Shown here in pieces: positions 1 to 6,072 of a stretch of 7,785 nucleotides of DNA. Position 1 is the first letter of the stretch, and every line of letters starts with the position of its first letter. A program made the position numbers and the translations under genes. The DNA lies in NCBI GenBank assembly GCA_030603465.1, contig JAUVXT010000113.1, positions 1 through 7,785 of the forward strand, in the 5' to 3' direction. Source of the DNA: Deltaproteobacteria bacterium. GTDB taxonomy: Bacteria > Desulfobacterota > Syntrophia > Syntrophales > UBA2210. Under the pieces are notes generated by a model that was not told the DNA's origin, ran no database searches, and saw only the letters and a list, made by a program, of their open reading frames with translations.

Positions 1-298
1 TGACCCCGTAGTGACGGACTTTCCCGGCCACCGCCCTTATGATTTCAGAATTGGAGAGCATCCCCGTCTTCGCCGCATCGATACCGATATCGGTTGCCAC
101 GGCATCGAACTGTTTCTCCACAAACCCTATGGGGACTTCATGTATCCCGTGAACACCGAGTGTGTTCTGGGCCGTCAGCGCCGTTATAACACTCATGCCG
201 AAACCGCCCAGTACCGTAATTGTCTTCAGATCTGCCTGTATCCCGGCCCCACCACCCGAATCGGAACCGGCTATGGTCATAATCCTTTTCAGCTTCAT
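1..298 (-). CDS. thiD: Hydroxymethylpyrimidine/phosphomethylpyrimidine kinase ThiD (N-terminal part, cut by window edge)
   Basis: ThiD phosphorylates 4-amino-5-hydroxymethyl-2-methylpyrimidine (HMP) and then HMP-P to give HMP-PP, the pyrimidine half of thiamine, in the cytoplasm. About 99 N-terminal residues are visible; the family is usually about 260-270, so the C-terminal kinase part with its ATP site lies off the left edge. The visible part begins with the ribokinase-fold glycine-rich signature AGSDSGGGAGIQADLKT at residues 10-26. It has Gln44 in TAQNT, the position that contacts HMP in characterised ThiD, and a TGM motif near residue 89. The ATG at 298 overlaps the thiN stop as ATGA, so the two genes are probably translationally coupled; a purine-rich GGAAGGGAAG precedes it. 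It is the second gene of the riboswitch-controlled operon. A fusion to ThiE in the missing part cannot be excluded. Confidence 0.93.
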   Translation of the reverse strand, partial: MKLKRIMTIAGSDSGGGAGIQADLKTITVLGGFGMSVITALTAQNTLGVHGIHEVPIGFVEKQFDAVATDIGIDAAKTGMLSNSEIIRAVAGKVRHYGV

Positions 299-954
299 AT
301 ACTATCTTCCCTTCCAAAATTCCTTATTACCAGCAGATGCCCCGATTCAACGGAAATTGTACCCTTTTCATCCATCAACCGGTTGCTTATACCGCAGGGT
401 TTACCGATCTCCATTTTCCCCCGAATGAGGGGGTATTCAAATCCCGTCAGGATTATGCCGGAAACCTGTGAAGAGAGAGGGAGGAGAGAAATGGTCTCCC
501 CCTTCTGCCCTTCACATTCACAAAATTTTTCAACAACGAAGACTTCACATGTCTCATCGATTATCCGCGCCTCAACCCCCTCTTTCGCACACATCACTAG
601 AAGGGAGATATTGGCCAGCGAGTGATCGATCCTCCCTCCCAGGGCGCCTAATATCCATATCTCATCGGGATTCAGTTCAAATGCCTGCATGAGCGCCAGC
701 TCTGTGTCCGTCTCGTCTTTGCCCTTGGGAAAGACCTTTGTCCGACTCCCCTTTCCTGTAAAGTATGCCAGCGTCTCTTCATCGACCGAATCCATGTCTC
801 CCACAATATATGCGGGGATGATGTCGAGGGGGCGCAAATGGCACGCCGCGCCGTCTGCACATATAATTACAGGATCGACGCATTCCTCTATTTTGCGTCT
901 CAGAAACTCCTTATCATTTACGACACCACCGGAAATGACAATAACCCTATCCAT
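295..954 (-). CDS. thiN: Thiamine pyrophosphokinase ThiN
   Basis: This 219-residue protein transfers pyrophosphate from ATP to thiamine to make thiamine pyrophosphate (TPP) in the cytoplasm, the salvage route to the cofactor. Family motifs appear in order: an ADGA turn at 33-36, GDMDS at 52-56, the acidic PKGKDETDTELAL segment at 76-88 expected to bind metal and nucleotide, and GALGGRIDH at 103-111. The C-terminal beta domain has the GISN motif at 188-191 and SGHLL at 204-208. The length is normal for bacterial TPK. The ATG at 954 is chosen because GGAGGGG lies about 10 bases upstream; an in-frame ATG at 990 adds 12 non-conserved residues and lies just past the terminator U-tract. It is the first gene behind a TPP riboswitch, and its stop overlaps the thiD start by ATGA. 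Regulation by the product of its own reaction is therefore very likely. Confidence 0.95.
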   Translation of the reverse strand: MDRVIVISGGVVNDKEFLRRKIEECVDPVIICADGAACHLRPLDIIPAYIVGDMDSVDEETLAYFTGKGSRTKVFPKGKDETDTELALMQAFELNPDEIWILGALGGRIDHSLANISLLVMCAKEGVEARIIDETCEVFVVEKFCECEGQKGETISLLPLSSQVSGIILTGFEYPLIRGKMEIGKPCGISNRLMDEKGTISVESGHLLVIRNFGREDSI

Positions 955-1004
955 ATTACTGACACCCCTCCATAGGCCAGGGCATTTCATCGCCCGGAAC
1001 CACC

Positions 1005-1043
1005 AAACAAAAATGGGGCATACCCCTTCCGGACATGCCCCAT
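1005..1043 (-). terminator. Riboswitch-controlled intrinsic terminator
   Basis: On the minus strand a perfect 9-bp stem, AUGGGGCAU (1043-1035) with AUGCCCCAU (1021-1013), encloses a 13-base loop and runs into a U-rich tract (UUUUGUUU at 1012-1005). It sits between the TPP aptamer and the thiN start, as expected for an expression platform. The GGCAU in the 5' arm can also pair with AUGCC inside the aptamer (1078-1074). That is one possible antiterminator contact, but the pairing is my inference and only 5 bp long. Confidence 0.9.
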
Positions 1044-1050
1044 AAACAAT

Positions 1051-1131
1051 ATTTCAGTTACACTCCCTACGCTGGCATTATCCAGATCAGGTTCAAAGGG
1101 TATCTTCTCAGCCTTCGTGGCACCCCTGAAT
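1051..1131 (-). promoter_or_regulatory. TPP riboswitch (THI element) controlling thiN-thiD
   Basis: Read on the minus strand, the conserved TPP aptamer core is present in order: GGGGUGCC, the pyrimidine-sensing GGCUGAGA (1113-1106), ACCC, then ACCUGAUCUGG, AUAAUGCCAGC and GUAGGGA (1092-1064). Flanking UUCAG (1130-1126) and CUGAA (1057-1053) can close the P1 stem. The P3 arm is minimal, with only five bases between GGGGUGCC and GGCUGAGA. It lies about 100 bases upstream of thiN and is followed directly by an intrinsic terminator, which indicates control by transcription attenuation: TPP binding should favour termination. The motif match is nearly canonical, so I am very sure of the class. Confidence 0.97.
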
Positions 1132-1152
1132 CGTTATTTAATTACATTTATA

Positions 1153-1182
1153 CTTATACTCCAAATGCTTTCAACAAATCAA
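1153..1182 (-). promoter_or_regulatory. Candidate sigma70 promoter of the thi operon
   Basis: On the minus strand TTGATT (1182-1177) is separated by 18 bases from TATAAG (1158-1153), about 22 bases before the first aptamer bases. The position fits a transcript that starts just upstream of the riboswitch, and an AT-rich stretch with a run of T/A lies upstream. Overlapping alternatives (TTGTTG, TATAAA) with poorer spacing exist in the same stretch, so the exact boxes are uncertain. Confidence 0.5.
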
Positions 1183-1331
1183 GACATTTTATTTTTTTGC
1201 AGGCCACCGCCTGATGCAAGGCCCTTTATTTATTTTGATAGGTTTTGGCCTGAAAATGGTATTTTAAAGATAATATACATAATCTTAAAAATATGGGATA
1301 TGATGTTACGTATTACTTCCCGCAATGTTGA

Positions 1332-1349
1332 CGACTTTGCAAAAAGTCG
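1332..1349. repeat. Small hairpin with GNRA-type loop
   Basis: A perfect inverted repeat, CGACTTT-GCAA-AAAGTCG on the plus strand, forms a 7-bp stem closed by a GCAA tetraloop. It is not followed by a T-run on either strand, so it is not a classic terminator. It looks like a small dispersed palindromic element of the kind scattered in deltaproteobacterial intergenic DNA, but no second copy is in this window and that assignment is inference. Confidence 0.5.
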
Positions 1350-1558
1350 AAATACTGTGGCCGCCAGGAAGCCAGACGGCAACGGAGAAAACAAACATCA
1401 ACCTGCAGCATCGGGAGAAACCGGTCTGCTCGACTCAATCAATTCAATAACAGGTGCCCGGGGCATGTAATTGGCGTCAGTAAAAAAACTTAATTTGATC
1501 GAGGATATCCGGCGCGGAATCAGACAGGTGGTCTCCGCTCCGGAGATGACAGTACCCG

Positions 1559-1565
1559 AAGGGAG
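1559..1565 (+). promoter_or_regulatory. Ribosome binding site supporting a TTG start for mltB
   Basis: AAGGGAG ends 8 bases before the TTG at 1574, ideal spacing for initiation there. The in-frame ATG at 1586 would be 20 bases away, too far for this site, and has no other purine-rich sequence close by. TTG initiation is therefore preferred. The TTG lies in a short dyad, GACAA-AA-TTGTC (1567-1578), which might dampen initiation. Confidence 0.6.
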
Positions 1566-1573
1566 CGACAAAA

Positions 1574-2584
1574 TTGTCTGTCATAATGGTGGCTGCGGCC
1601 ATTAAACGGTTAAGGGTTACGCTTATTCTGCTGCTGATCTGTGTCGGGTTTATTGCTCTGTCGCCCGCCACGGCCAGAACCGGGGATTTCTCCAGCTGGC
1701 TGGAAGATTTCCGGGCTGAAGCCAGTACTGTCGGGATTTCTGCGAATCTTCTGGAAAGCGCTTTCGCGGATATTAAAGAGCCGCTGCCACGTGTGATTGA
1801 ACTGGATCACCGCCAGCCGGAAACCCTGCAGACCAGCACTGAATATCTGGCCGCCAGGGTCACACCGGGACGGGTGAAACTGGGAAAGCAGATGCTCAAG
1901 CGCTATCCGACCTGGCTGGGAAGAATCGAAAGAAAATACGCTGTGCAGCGCCGCTTTCTGGTTGCCCTGTGGGGGATCGAAACCCACTATGGTCAGCACA
2001 CCGGCAGGTTTCCGGTGATTCAATCCCTGGCCACCCTGGCTTATGACGGACGACGCGGCAACTATTTTCGCCGTGAACTGATCCAGGTACTGCGCATTCT
2101 CGATGATGGGCATATATCTTTGCCCCGGATGCGCGGTTCCTGGAGCGGAGCCATGGGGCAATGCCAGTTTATGCCGTCGACCTTCTTGCAGCATGCCATT
2201 GATGCAGATGGCGACGGGCGCATCGATTTATGGGGTTCGATTCCCGACGCGCTGGCCTCGGCGGCCAACTATCTGGCGACTGAGAGGTGGCGCAATGATC
2301 AGACTTGGGGGCGCCCGGTGAATCTGCCTGCCAGCTTCGACTCCAGTCACGCGGGATTGGATAAGCGCTTGTCGCTGGCTGCGTGGCAGGATCTCGGAGT
2401 CCGTCGGCTCGAGGGGAGTGGTCTTCCGCAACGCGATCTGGATGCTTCGCTGGTGCTACCGGACGGTCCGAACGGCCCGGCTTATCTGATTTACGATAAT
2501 TTCCGGGTACTGATGCGCTGGAATCGCTCCGTTTCGTTTGCTGTTGCCGTGGGAACCCTGGCCGATCGGATCAGTGCTCGGTAG
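1574..2584 (+). CDS. mltB: Lytic murein transglycosylase, MltB family
   Basis: This 336-residue exported enzyme should cleave the MurNAc-GlcNAc bond of peptidoglycan in the periplasm, leaving 1,6-anhydro-MurNAc ends. Residues 11-34 form a signal peptide with a basic start, a leucine-rich core and ATA before the likely cut. Cys23 lacks a proper lipobox, so it is probably soluble rather than a lipoprotein like E. coli MltB. The SLT_2 domain follows: LPRVIELDHRQPE at 71-83, catalytic Glu136 in ALWGIETHYG, YDGRRGNYFRREL at 157-169, GAMGQCQFMPS at 192-202, and DADGDGRIDLW at 210-220 leading into a helix with NYLA. No C-terminal peptidoglycan-binding domain is present. It is the only plus-strand gene here; its Leu codons are mostly CTG, its Arg codons often CGC, and ATA is rare. 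This differs from its neighbours and suggests transfer, perhaps from a gammaproteobacterium. Start chosen by the AAGGGAG site. Confidence 0.93.
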   Translation: MSVIMVAAAIKRLRVTLILLLICVGFIALSPATARTGDFSSWLEDFRAEASTVGISANLLESAFADIKEPLPRVIELDHRQPETLQTSTEYLAARVTPGRVKLGKQMLKRYPTWLGRIERKYAVQRRFLVALWGIETHYGQHTGRFPVIQSLATLAYDGRRGNYFRRELIQVLRILDDGHISLPRMRGSWSGAMGQCQFMPSTFLQHAIDADGDGRIDLWGSIPDALASAANYLATERWRNDQTWGRPVNLPASFDSSHAGLDKRLSLAAWQDLGVRRLEGSGLPQRDLDASLVLPDGPNGPAYLIYDNFRVLMRWNRSVSFAVAVGTLADRISAR

Positions 2585-2685
2585 GGCTCAAAGCCTGAAA
2601 TATATGCCCTGCGCCCGAATTTTTGAACTGAAAAGAGAGCGCACTCCCTGTTGCTTGCGGCGGGGAGCTTCTATTGTCACTTTTC
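2585..2685. other. Convergent intergenic gap between mltB and the LysM gene
   Basis: The mltB stop and the LysM gene stop face each other across 101 bases. CTCCC (2644-2648) can pair with GGGAG (2663-2667) around a 14-base loop, and a shorter GGCT-CAA-AGCC dyad follows the mltB stop. Neither is followed by a good T-run, so a bidirectional terminator here is only weakly supported. Confidence 0.3.
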
Positions 2686-3333
2686 TTATGAGTCCTTAGC
2701 GGTGGAAACCAGCAGTTTCTGTCCGGGGTAAATTGGCTGACGGGGTATCATCTTATTGAGCTTGCAGAGTCCGTCCACGGTAAGTCCGTATTTCCTGGCG
2801 ATTCGATAGAGACTTTCACCGCGCACGACCACATGATATTGAGTCTTTTTCACCTTAACGCGATCGCCCGTACCGGTTCTGATAGCCTGAACTTCTTTGA
2901 CAACGGAACCCATCTTCTGTTGCAGCGACTCCACTTTCCGGGCAAGCAAATCGAGTTGCTGCACCATCGTCCCCCCTGTGCCGGTGGCCGCTGTCACACT
3001 CTCCCTGAGGGTGTTTTTCTGCGCCTGAAGAGAAGCGGCAATTCTCTTTTCAATTCCCTCGATATCAGCCACTTGCGCTTCAATGCGATCCACACGCTTG
3101 ATCAGGGCATTGAAATCGGCCTTTGAAAGATCGTTCCCCTTCGATGACAAAAGGACGACAATAATGATGATGACAAGAACGACCGCTCCCCCGATAAAGA
3201 GAGTTTTTTTCTGGATATTTAAAAACCGAGGCTCATCATCGTACATTTCATTGAAGTCGTTCTCCTCTAGTTTAGGTTCTTTCTCTGTTGTATCGCCAAG
3301 CTCGATGATATCGACATCCGGATCCTTGTCCAT
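2686..3333 (-). CDS. Membrane-anchored coiled-coil protein with C-terminal LysM domain
   Basis: The 215-residue protein has an acidic cytoplasmic N-terminus (residues 1-40, many Asp/Glu), one transmembrane helix at about 44-63 (LFIGGAVVLVIIIIVVLLSS), a predicted coiled coil at about 68-153 with heptad-like Leu/Ile/Val spacing, a basic linker, and a LysM domain at about 165-209. The LysM part begins YHVVVRGESLYRIARKYGL and ends IYPGQKLLV. LysM domains bind the glycan chains of peptidoglycan, so the likely arrangement is an inner-membrane anchor with a periplasmic reach to the wall. No catalytic domain is visible, and I do not recognise a named orthologue. The ATG at 3333 has AAGGA 7 bases upstream. 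An in-frame ATG at 3366 overlaps the promoter -10 box and so cannot be in the mRNA. It appears to be a single-gene unit, convergent with the transglycosylase. Confidence 0.85.
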   Translation of the reverse strand: MDKDPDVDIIELGDTTEKEPKLEENDFNEMYDDEPRFLNIQKKTLFIGGAVVLVIIIIVVLLSSKGNDLSKADFNALIKRVDRIEAQVADIEGIEKRIAASLQAQKNTLRESVTAATGTGGTMVQQLDLLARKVESLQQKMGSVVKEVQAIRTGTGDRVKVKKTQYHVVVRGESLYRIARKYGLTVDGLCKLNKMIPRQPIYPGQKLLVSTAKDS

Positions 3334-3365
3334 ATTCCCGTCCTTTCGATTAAAACATTTTATCA

Positions 3366-3394
3366 ATTATAGGCAAGAGGACGCGGCATGTCAA
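3366..3394 (-). promoter_or_regulatory. Perfect-consensus sigma70 promoter of the LysM gene
   Basis: On the minus strand TTGACA (3394-3389) and TATAAT (3371-3366) are separated by exactly 17 bases: both boxes and the spacer are at consensus. Upstream lies a 12-bp A/T palindrome, GAAAAATTTTTC (3408-3419), placed like an UP element. Transcription should begin near 3359, giving a leader of about 25 bases before the ATG at 3333. Confidence 0.9.
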
Positions 3395-3408
3395 GATTTG
3401 CATTGCAG
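3394..3408. repeat. 15-bp motif, copy 1, abutting the LysM gene -35 box
   Basis: The 15-mer AGATTTGCATTGCAG (plus strand) occurs exactly twice in this window, here and at 7445-7459, both times upstream of a minus-strand transcription unit and near a TTGACA box. It contains the dyad TGCA-T-TGCA. Here its last minus-strand base is the first base of TTGACA. A shared regulator site is an inference. Confidence 0.6.
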
Positions 3409-3560
3409 AAAAATTTTTCGCGGGATGTGACATTATGAAAAAAAGTGTCGAAAACAGGCCATTTCCTTCGATAAAAAAATATGAGAGCGCTTGATGATTC
3501 TGTAAGAACGGGTGAATTGAACAGCGAGTGAATAAGCTGTTTTCTGTGGATTTTGGGGAA

Positions 3561-3602
3561 GGGGAATCCCGATACGCCGGAAGCGACGTATCGGGATTCC
3601 CC
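3561..3602. repeat. Perfect 16-bp inverted repeat downstream of the importer operon
   Basis: The arms GGGGAATCCCGATACG (3561-3576) and its exact complement (3587-3602) flank a 10-base spacer. It lies 23 bases past the stop of the substrate-binding protein gene, where a terminator is expected. However, the minus-strand continuation is TTCCCCAAAA, with no U-run, and the plus side has none either. It may act as a factor-assisted terminator or an mRNA 3' end stabiliser, or be a mobile palindrome. About 140 bases between it and the LysM promoter hold no gene that I can support. Confidence 0.85.
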
Positions 3603-3625
3603 TCTCGAAGATCTGCGGATCAATT

Positions 3626-4537
3626 CTATTTGATCAGATTTTTGGTCTTCAGCCAATCCATGGCCACATCATGAACTTGCTTGTGGTCCACATCCACAGC
3701 CTTGTTTAACTGCTGCATCTCTTCCGTCGTCAGGTTGTCCGCGATCGGTTTTAATATGCCCTTGATTTCAGGGTACTTATCAAGAATTTCCTTGCGAACG
3801 ACCGGTACGGGATTGTAGACGGGGAAGAAGAATTTGTCGTCCACGAGATTTACAAAGCCAAAGGCCGCGATCCTGCCGTCGGTGGCAAACCCCATCGCGG
3901 AATTGACCAGCCCTTCCTTCAGGGCCTGGTAGGTAAGACCCACAGACATTTTTTTGACCTGTTTGAAGGGGAGGTTAAATTTATAGGTTTTCATGATTCC
4001 CTTAAATCCGTCAGGGCGTTCCCAGAATTCCGAGTCCAGGGCGAATATGAGGTTGTCCGGATTTTTGGTGACGTAGACCCCCAGATCGGAGATGGTCTTA
4101 ATCCCGAGTTCTTCCGCTTCCGCCTTCCTCATCATCAGGGTATAGGTATTGTTGAACTTGACAGGATCGAGCCAGACGAGACCTTTTTCGGAGTCGGCTT
4201 TTTTGACCCAGTCATAGACCTTCCCCGGGACGGTCATGATTTTTGTATCCTTCTGCTTGTAATACAGCGTGTACGCTGTGCCCGTATACTCGTAATAGAG
4301 GTCGAACTGGGCATTCTCCAGAGATTTCCTGGCTATTACCGATCCTACGCCTGTCTTTATGGTGACATCGAAACCCGCCTGCTCGAGAAGAATGCCTGCC
4401 ATTTCCGGAAGCAGGAGCTGCTCCGTAAAGTTCTTGCCGCCCACTATCAGGCTTTTATCCTTGGCAAAGACACTACCGGGTAAAAGCAACGCCGAAATAA
4501 GTATTGCCGGAAGAACAAATTTAAATATCTTTTTCAT
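3626..4537 (-). CDS. Glycine betaine/choline-type ABC transporter substrate-binding protein (OpuCC/OsmF-like)
   Basis: The 303-residue periplasmic protein should capture a quaternary ammonium osmolyte (glycine betaine, choline, carnitine or similar) and deliver it to the two permeases. A signal peptide covers residues 1-25, cut after VFA. The OpuAC-type fold shows as VGGKNFTEQLLLPEM at 32-46, GVGSVIARKSLENAQFDLY at 63-81, and YEYTGTAY at 82-89. FNNTYTLMM lies at 128-136, SEFWERPDGF at 169-178, FATDGRI at 217-223 and FFFPVYNPVPVV at 236-247. Asp79 with Tyr82/Tyr84, and Tyr132 and Tyr241, are candidates for the aromatic cage. There is no lipobox cysteine, fitting a Gram-negative cell. AGGAGGT lies 5 bases before the ATG. 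The gene is last in the operon, 138 bases after the second permease; that gap contains an inverted repeat. The exact ligand cannot be told from sequence by eye. Confidence 0.92.
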   Translation of the reverse strand: MKKIFKFVLPAILISALLLPGSVFAKDKSLIVGGKNFTEQLLLPEMAGILLEQAGFDVTIKTGVGSVIARKSLENAQFDLYYEYTGTAYTLYYKQKDTKIMTVPGKVYDWVKKADSEKGLVWLDPVKFNNTYTLMMRKAEAEELGIKTISDLGVYVTKNPDNLIFALDSEFWERPDGFKGIMKTYKFNLPFKQVKKMSVGLTYQALKEGLVNSAMGFATDGRIAAFGFVNLVDDKFFFPVYNPVPVVRKEILDKYPEIKGILKPIADNLTTEEMQQLNKAVDVDHKQVHDVAMDWLKTKNLIK

Positions 4538-4596
4538 GTCATACCTCCTGTTTGTCTCTTGACTGAATGCCAGAGAGTTTTAATGTTTAAGGCTTC

Positions 4597-4627
4597 GAGC
4601 AAAAAATAAGCCGGACTGTTTTTGCTC
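4597..4627. repeat. Intercistronic hairpin between permease and binding-protein genes
   Basis: GAGCAAAAA (4597-4605) pairs perfectly with TTTTTGCTC (4619-4627) around a 13-base loop. On the minus strand the U-rich arm is inside the stem and the stem is weak, so it is a poor terminator. Its place in the gap before the binding-protein gene fits an RNA-processing or stabilising element that lets this subunit be made in excess, an inference from how such operons usually behave. Confidence 0.6.
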
Positions 4628-4675
4628 AAATCCCGGGTTAAACGCTAATGGGAAAGTCAAAACCACACACTTTTC

Positions 4676-5407
4676 CTACTCAGAAAGACGCAGTCCCCTT
4701 GAAACCAGGGCTACCCCTAATAACTCAGACAGAAAATCCGCGAAAAGTGCCAGCAGAGTCACCGGAATAGCGCCGGCCAGCAGCTTGTCCGTCTGCATAA
4801 GGCTGATTCCCGTGAATATCAGGTCTCCCAGGCCTCCGGCCCCGATGACATAAGCAAGCGCGGCCGTGCCGATATTGATTATCAGGGCCACCCTGAATCC
4901 TGTGAGAATCACCTTCATGGCATTCGGTATCTCCACTTCCATAAGGACCTTGATTGGGGGCATTCCCATGCCTTTTCCGGCGTCTATCAGTTCCGGGGGT
5001 ACTGCTGTGATCCCGGCAAGTGTATTTCTGGCTATGGGTAATATGGAGTAGATAGTAAGCGCGAATATCGCCGGTTTTGTGCCGATACCCAGGAAATTCA
5101 TGGCCAGCGCTAAAACGGCAAGAGAGGGAATAGTCTGTCCCAGTCCGATAATATACATGCAGATCCCGGCGTACCTGCGAAACCGCTGCCTGGTAAGCAA
5201 GATACCCGCTGTTATTCCTATGATCGTGGCAAAGGTCATGCTTAACGCCACCATGTACAGGTGCTGCATGAACAATTCCATGATAACCGGATATTCGTAT
5301 GGATCAGAGAGGTATTCTATCAGGCCCGTTCGTTCGGCCACAATACCTGCGACAAGTATCGCAACCGCCAGTATAACCCGGTACAGTTTTCCCAACAGTC
5401 TTTTCAT
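4676..5407 (-). CDS. Glycine betaine/choline-type ABC transporter permease (second membrane subunit)
   Basis: This 243-residue inner-membrane protein forms half of the translocation channel. A basic N-terminus and a first helix (about 8-23, followed by AERTGLIEYL) precede a periplasmic segment. The BPD_transp_1 core follows, with helices near 47-70, 80-105, 111-127, 166-190 and 207-232. The cytoplasmic EAA-type loop that contacts the ATPase is at 142-161 (DAGKGMGM, then EVEIP). The typical GAGGLGDLIFTGI follows at 189-201. Its ATG overlaps the stop of the preceding permease as ATGA, with AAGGA upstream, so translation is coupled. It is closest in layout to OpuBD/OpuCD or YehW. It carries an extra N-terminal helix compared with the partner permease, so the channel is a heterodimer. 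Confidence 0.92.
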   Translation of the reverse strand: MKRLLGKLYRVILAVAILVAGIVAERTGLIEYLSDPYEYPVIMELFMQHLYMVALSMTFATIIGITAGILLTRQRFRRYAGICMYIIGLGQTIPSLAVLALAMNFLGIGTKPAIFALTIYSILPIARNTLAGITAVPPELIDAGKGMGMPPIKVLMEVEIPNAMKVILTGFRVALIINIGTAALAYVIGAGGLGDLIFTGISLMQTDKLLAGAIPVTLLALFADFLSELLGVALVSRGLRLSE

Positions 5408-6072
5408 CGCGCGAGTTTCCTTTGTACCTTAATGCCTTTGGACGTCGCTAGCCTTTCCAGCATGGCCATTCCACCGTCAACGAATATGGCCAGAAGGGAA
5501 ACAAGTATGGCGCCGCTCAGTATCATTTCGGGATACACGCGGGCAATACCCTGCTGGATGTACACACCCAGTCCCCCCGCTCCAATATAGGTGGCGATGG
5601 CGGCAATTCCAATATTCATGACAGCGGCCGTCCTCAACCCCGCAACGATTACGGGAGTGGCCAGTGGTATCTCCAGTTCTCGCAGGAGCTTCCACTTATC
5701 CATGCCCATACCTTTGCCGGCGTCCACCAGGTAAGGAGGAACATTCTTTATGGCCGTATATGTATTTCTGATTATAGGGAGCTGACTGTAAAGAACCAGG
5801 GCTATAACGGCAGGAACTTTTCCCAGCCCCATATTGACTATCGAAAGGACAGGGAGCATCAGCCCAAACAGGGCAATGGAAGGTACGGTCATGAGTACGT
5901 TGGCGCCGTTCAAAACTCTGGAAGCGAACTGCTCGTGTTTCGTAATGACGATACCCAGAGATATTCCGATGGGTGTGGCTATAAGGAGCGCTACCCCCAC
6001 AATCCATACATGCTCCCAGGAGAGATACATAACCTCGCCAAAGTTATCTGCCATGAATTGCAGCGTACTCAT
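5404..6072 (-). CDS. Glycine betaine/choline-type ABC transporter permease (first membrane subunit)
   Basis: This 222-residue inner-membrane protein is the other channel half, of the compact OpuBB/OpuCB or YehY type. A short periplasmic start (MADNFGEVMYLSWEHVWIV) leads into helices at about 21-44, 57-80, 85-105, 140-163 and 183-200. The EAA-type coupling loop is at 117-136 (DAGKGMGM, then RELEIP), and GAGGLGVYIQQGIA lies at 164-177. The tail is short and basic. Its ATG at 6072 overlaps the ATPase stop as ATGA, with GAGGT 6 bases upstream; its own stop overlaps the next permease start in the same way. The three genes are therefore translationally chained, which fits a fixed subunit ratio. It shares the loop pattern with the downstream permease and probably arose with it by duplication. 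Confidence 0.93.
   Translation of the reverse strand: MSTLQFMADNFGEVMYLSWEHVWIVGVALLIATPIGISLGIVITKHEQFASRVLNGANVLMTVPSIALFGLMLPVLSIVNMGLGKVPAVIALVLYSQLPIIRNTYTAIKNVPPYLVDAGKGMGMDKWKLLRELEIPLATPVIVAGLRTAAVMNIGIAAIATYIGAGGLGVYIQQGIARVYPEMILSGAILVSLLAIFVDGGMAMLERLATSKGIKVQRKLAR

Larger units (their letters stand above)
1183..1573. other. Non-coding divergent region between thi operon and mltB
   Basis: I see no convincing gene in these roughly 390 bases. The left part (to about 1320) is strongly AT-rich and may hold promoters; the right part is GC-richer, like mltB. Visible structures are a 7-bp hairpin with a GCAA loop (1332-1349), a short TGCC-CGG-GGCA dyad near 1454-1464, and a TCTCCG-CTC-CGGAGA hairpin (1532-1546) in the probable mltB leader. 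A weak mltB promoter candidate is TTGGCG (1471-1476), 17 bases, TTTGAT (1494-1499). A plus-strand open frame covering much of this stretch encodes an unrecognisable, compositionally odd peptide and lacks a ribosome binding site, so I do not call it. Confidence 0.6.

Noticed and set aside
11..625. 204-codon plus-strand open frame
   Set aside because: It lies antisense to thiD and thiN, whose motifs are unmistakable; the translation shows no family features and no ribosome site.
1117..1470. 117-codon plus-strand open frame in the thi/mltB gap
   Set aside because: It begins inside the riboswitch, has no ribosome binding site, and the peptide is compositionally erratic and unrecognisable.
1610..2194. 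194-codon minus-strand open frame
   Set aside because: It is the shadow of mltB, which has clear catalytic motifs in the other strand.
3435..3494. 19-codon plus-strand frame starting MKKSVENRPF
   Set aside because: It is short, has a poor ribosome site and no context; chance is the simplest explanation.
3363..3656. 97-codon minus-strand open frame
   Set aside because: It reads through the perfect hairpin and the LysM promoter and overlaps the end of the binding-protein gene; no family resemblance.
4597..4627. Intrinsic terminator ending the permease transcript
   Set aside because: The T-run is within the stem, no U-tract follows it on the minus strand, and the downstream gene clearly belongs to the same transporter.
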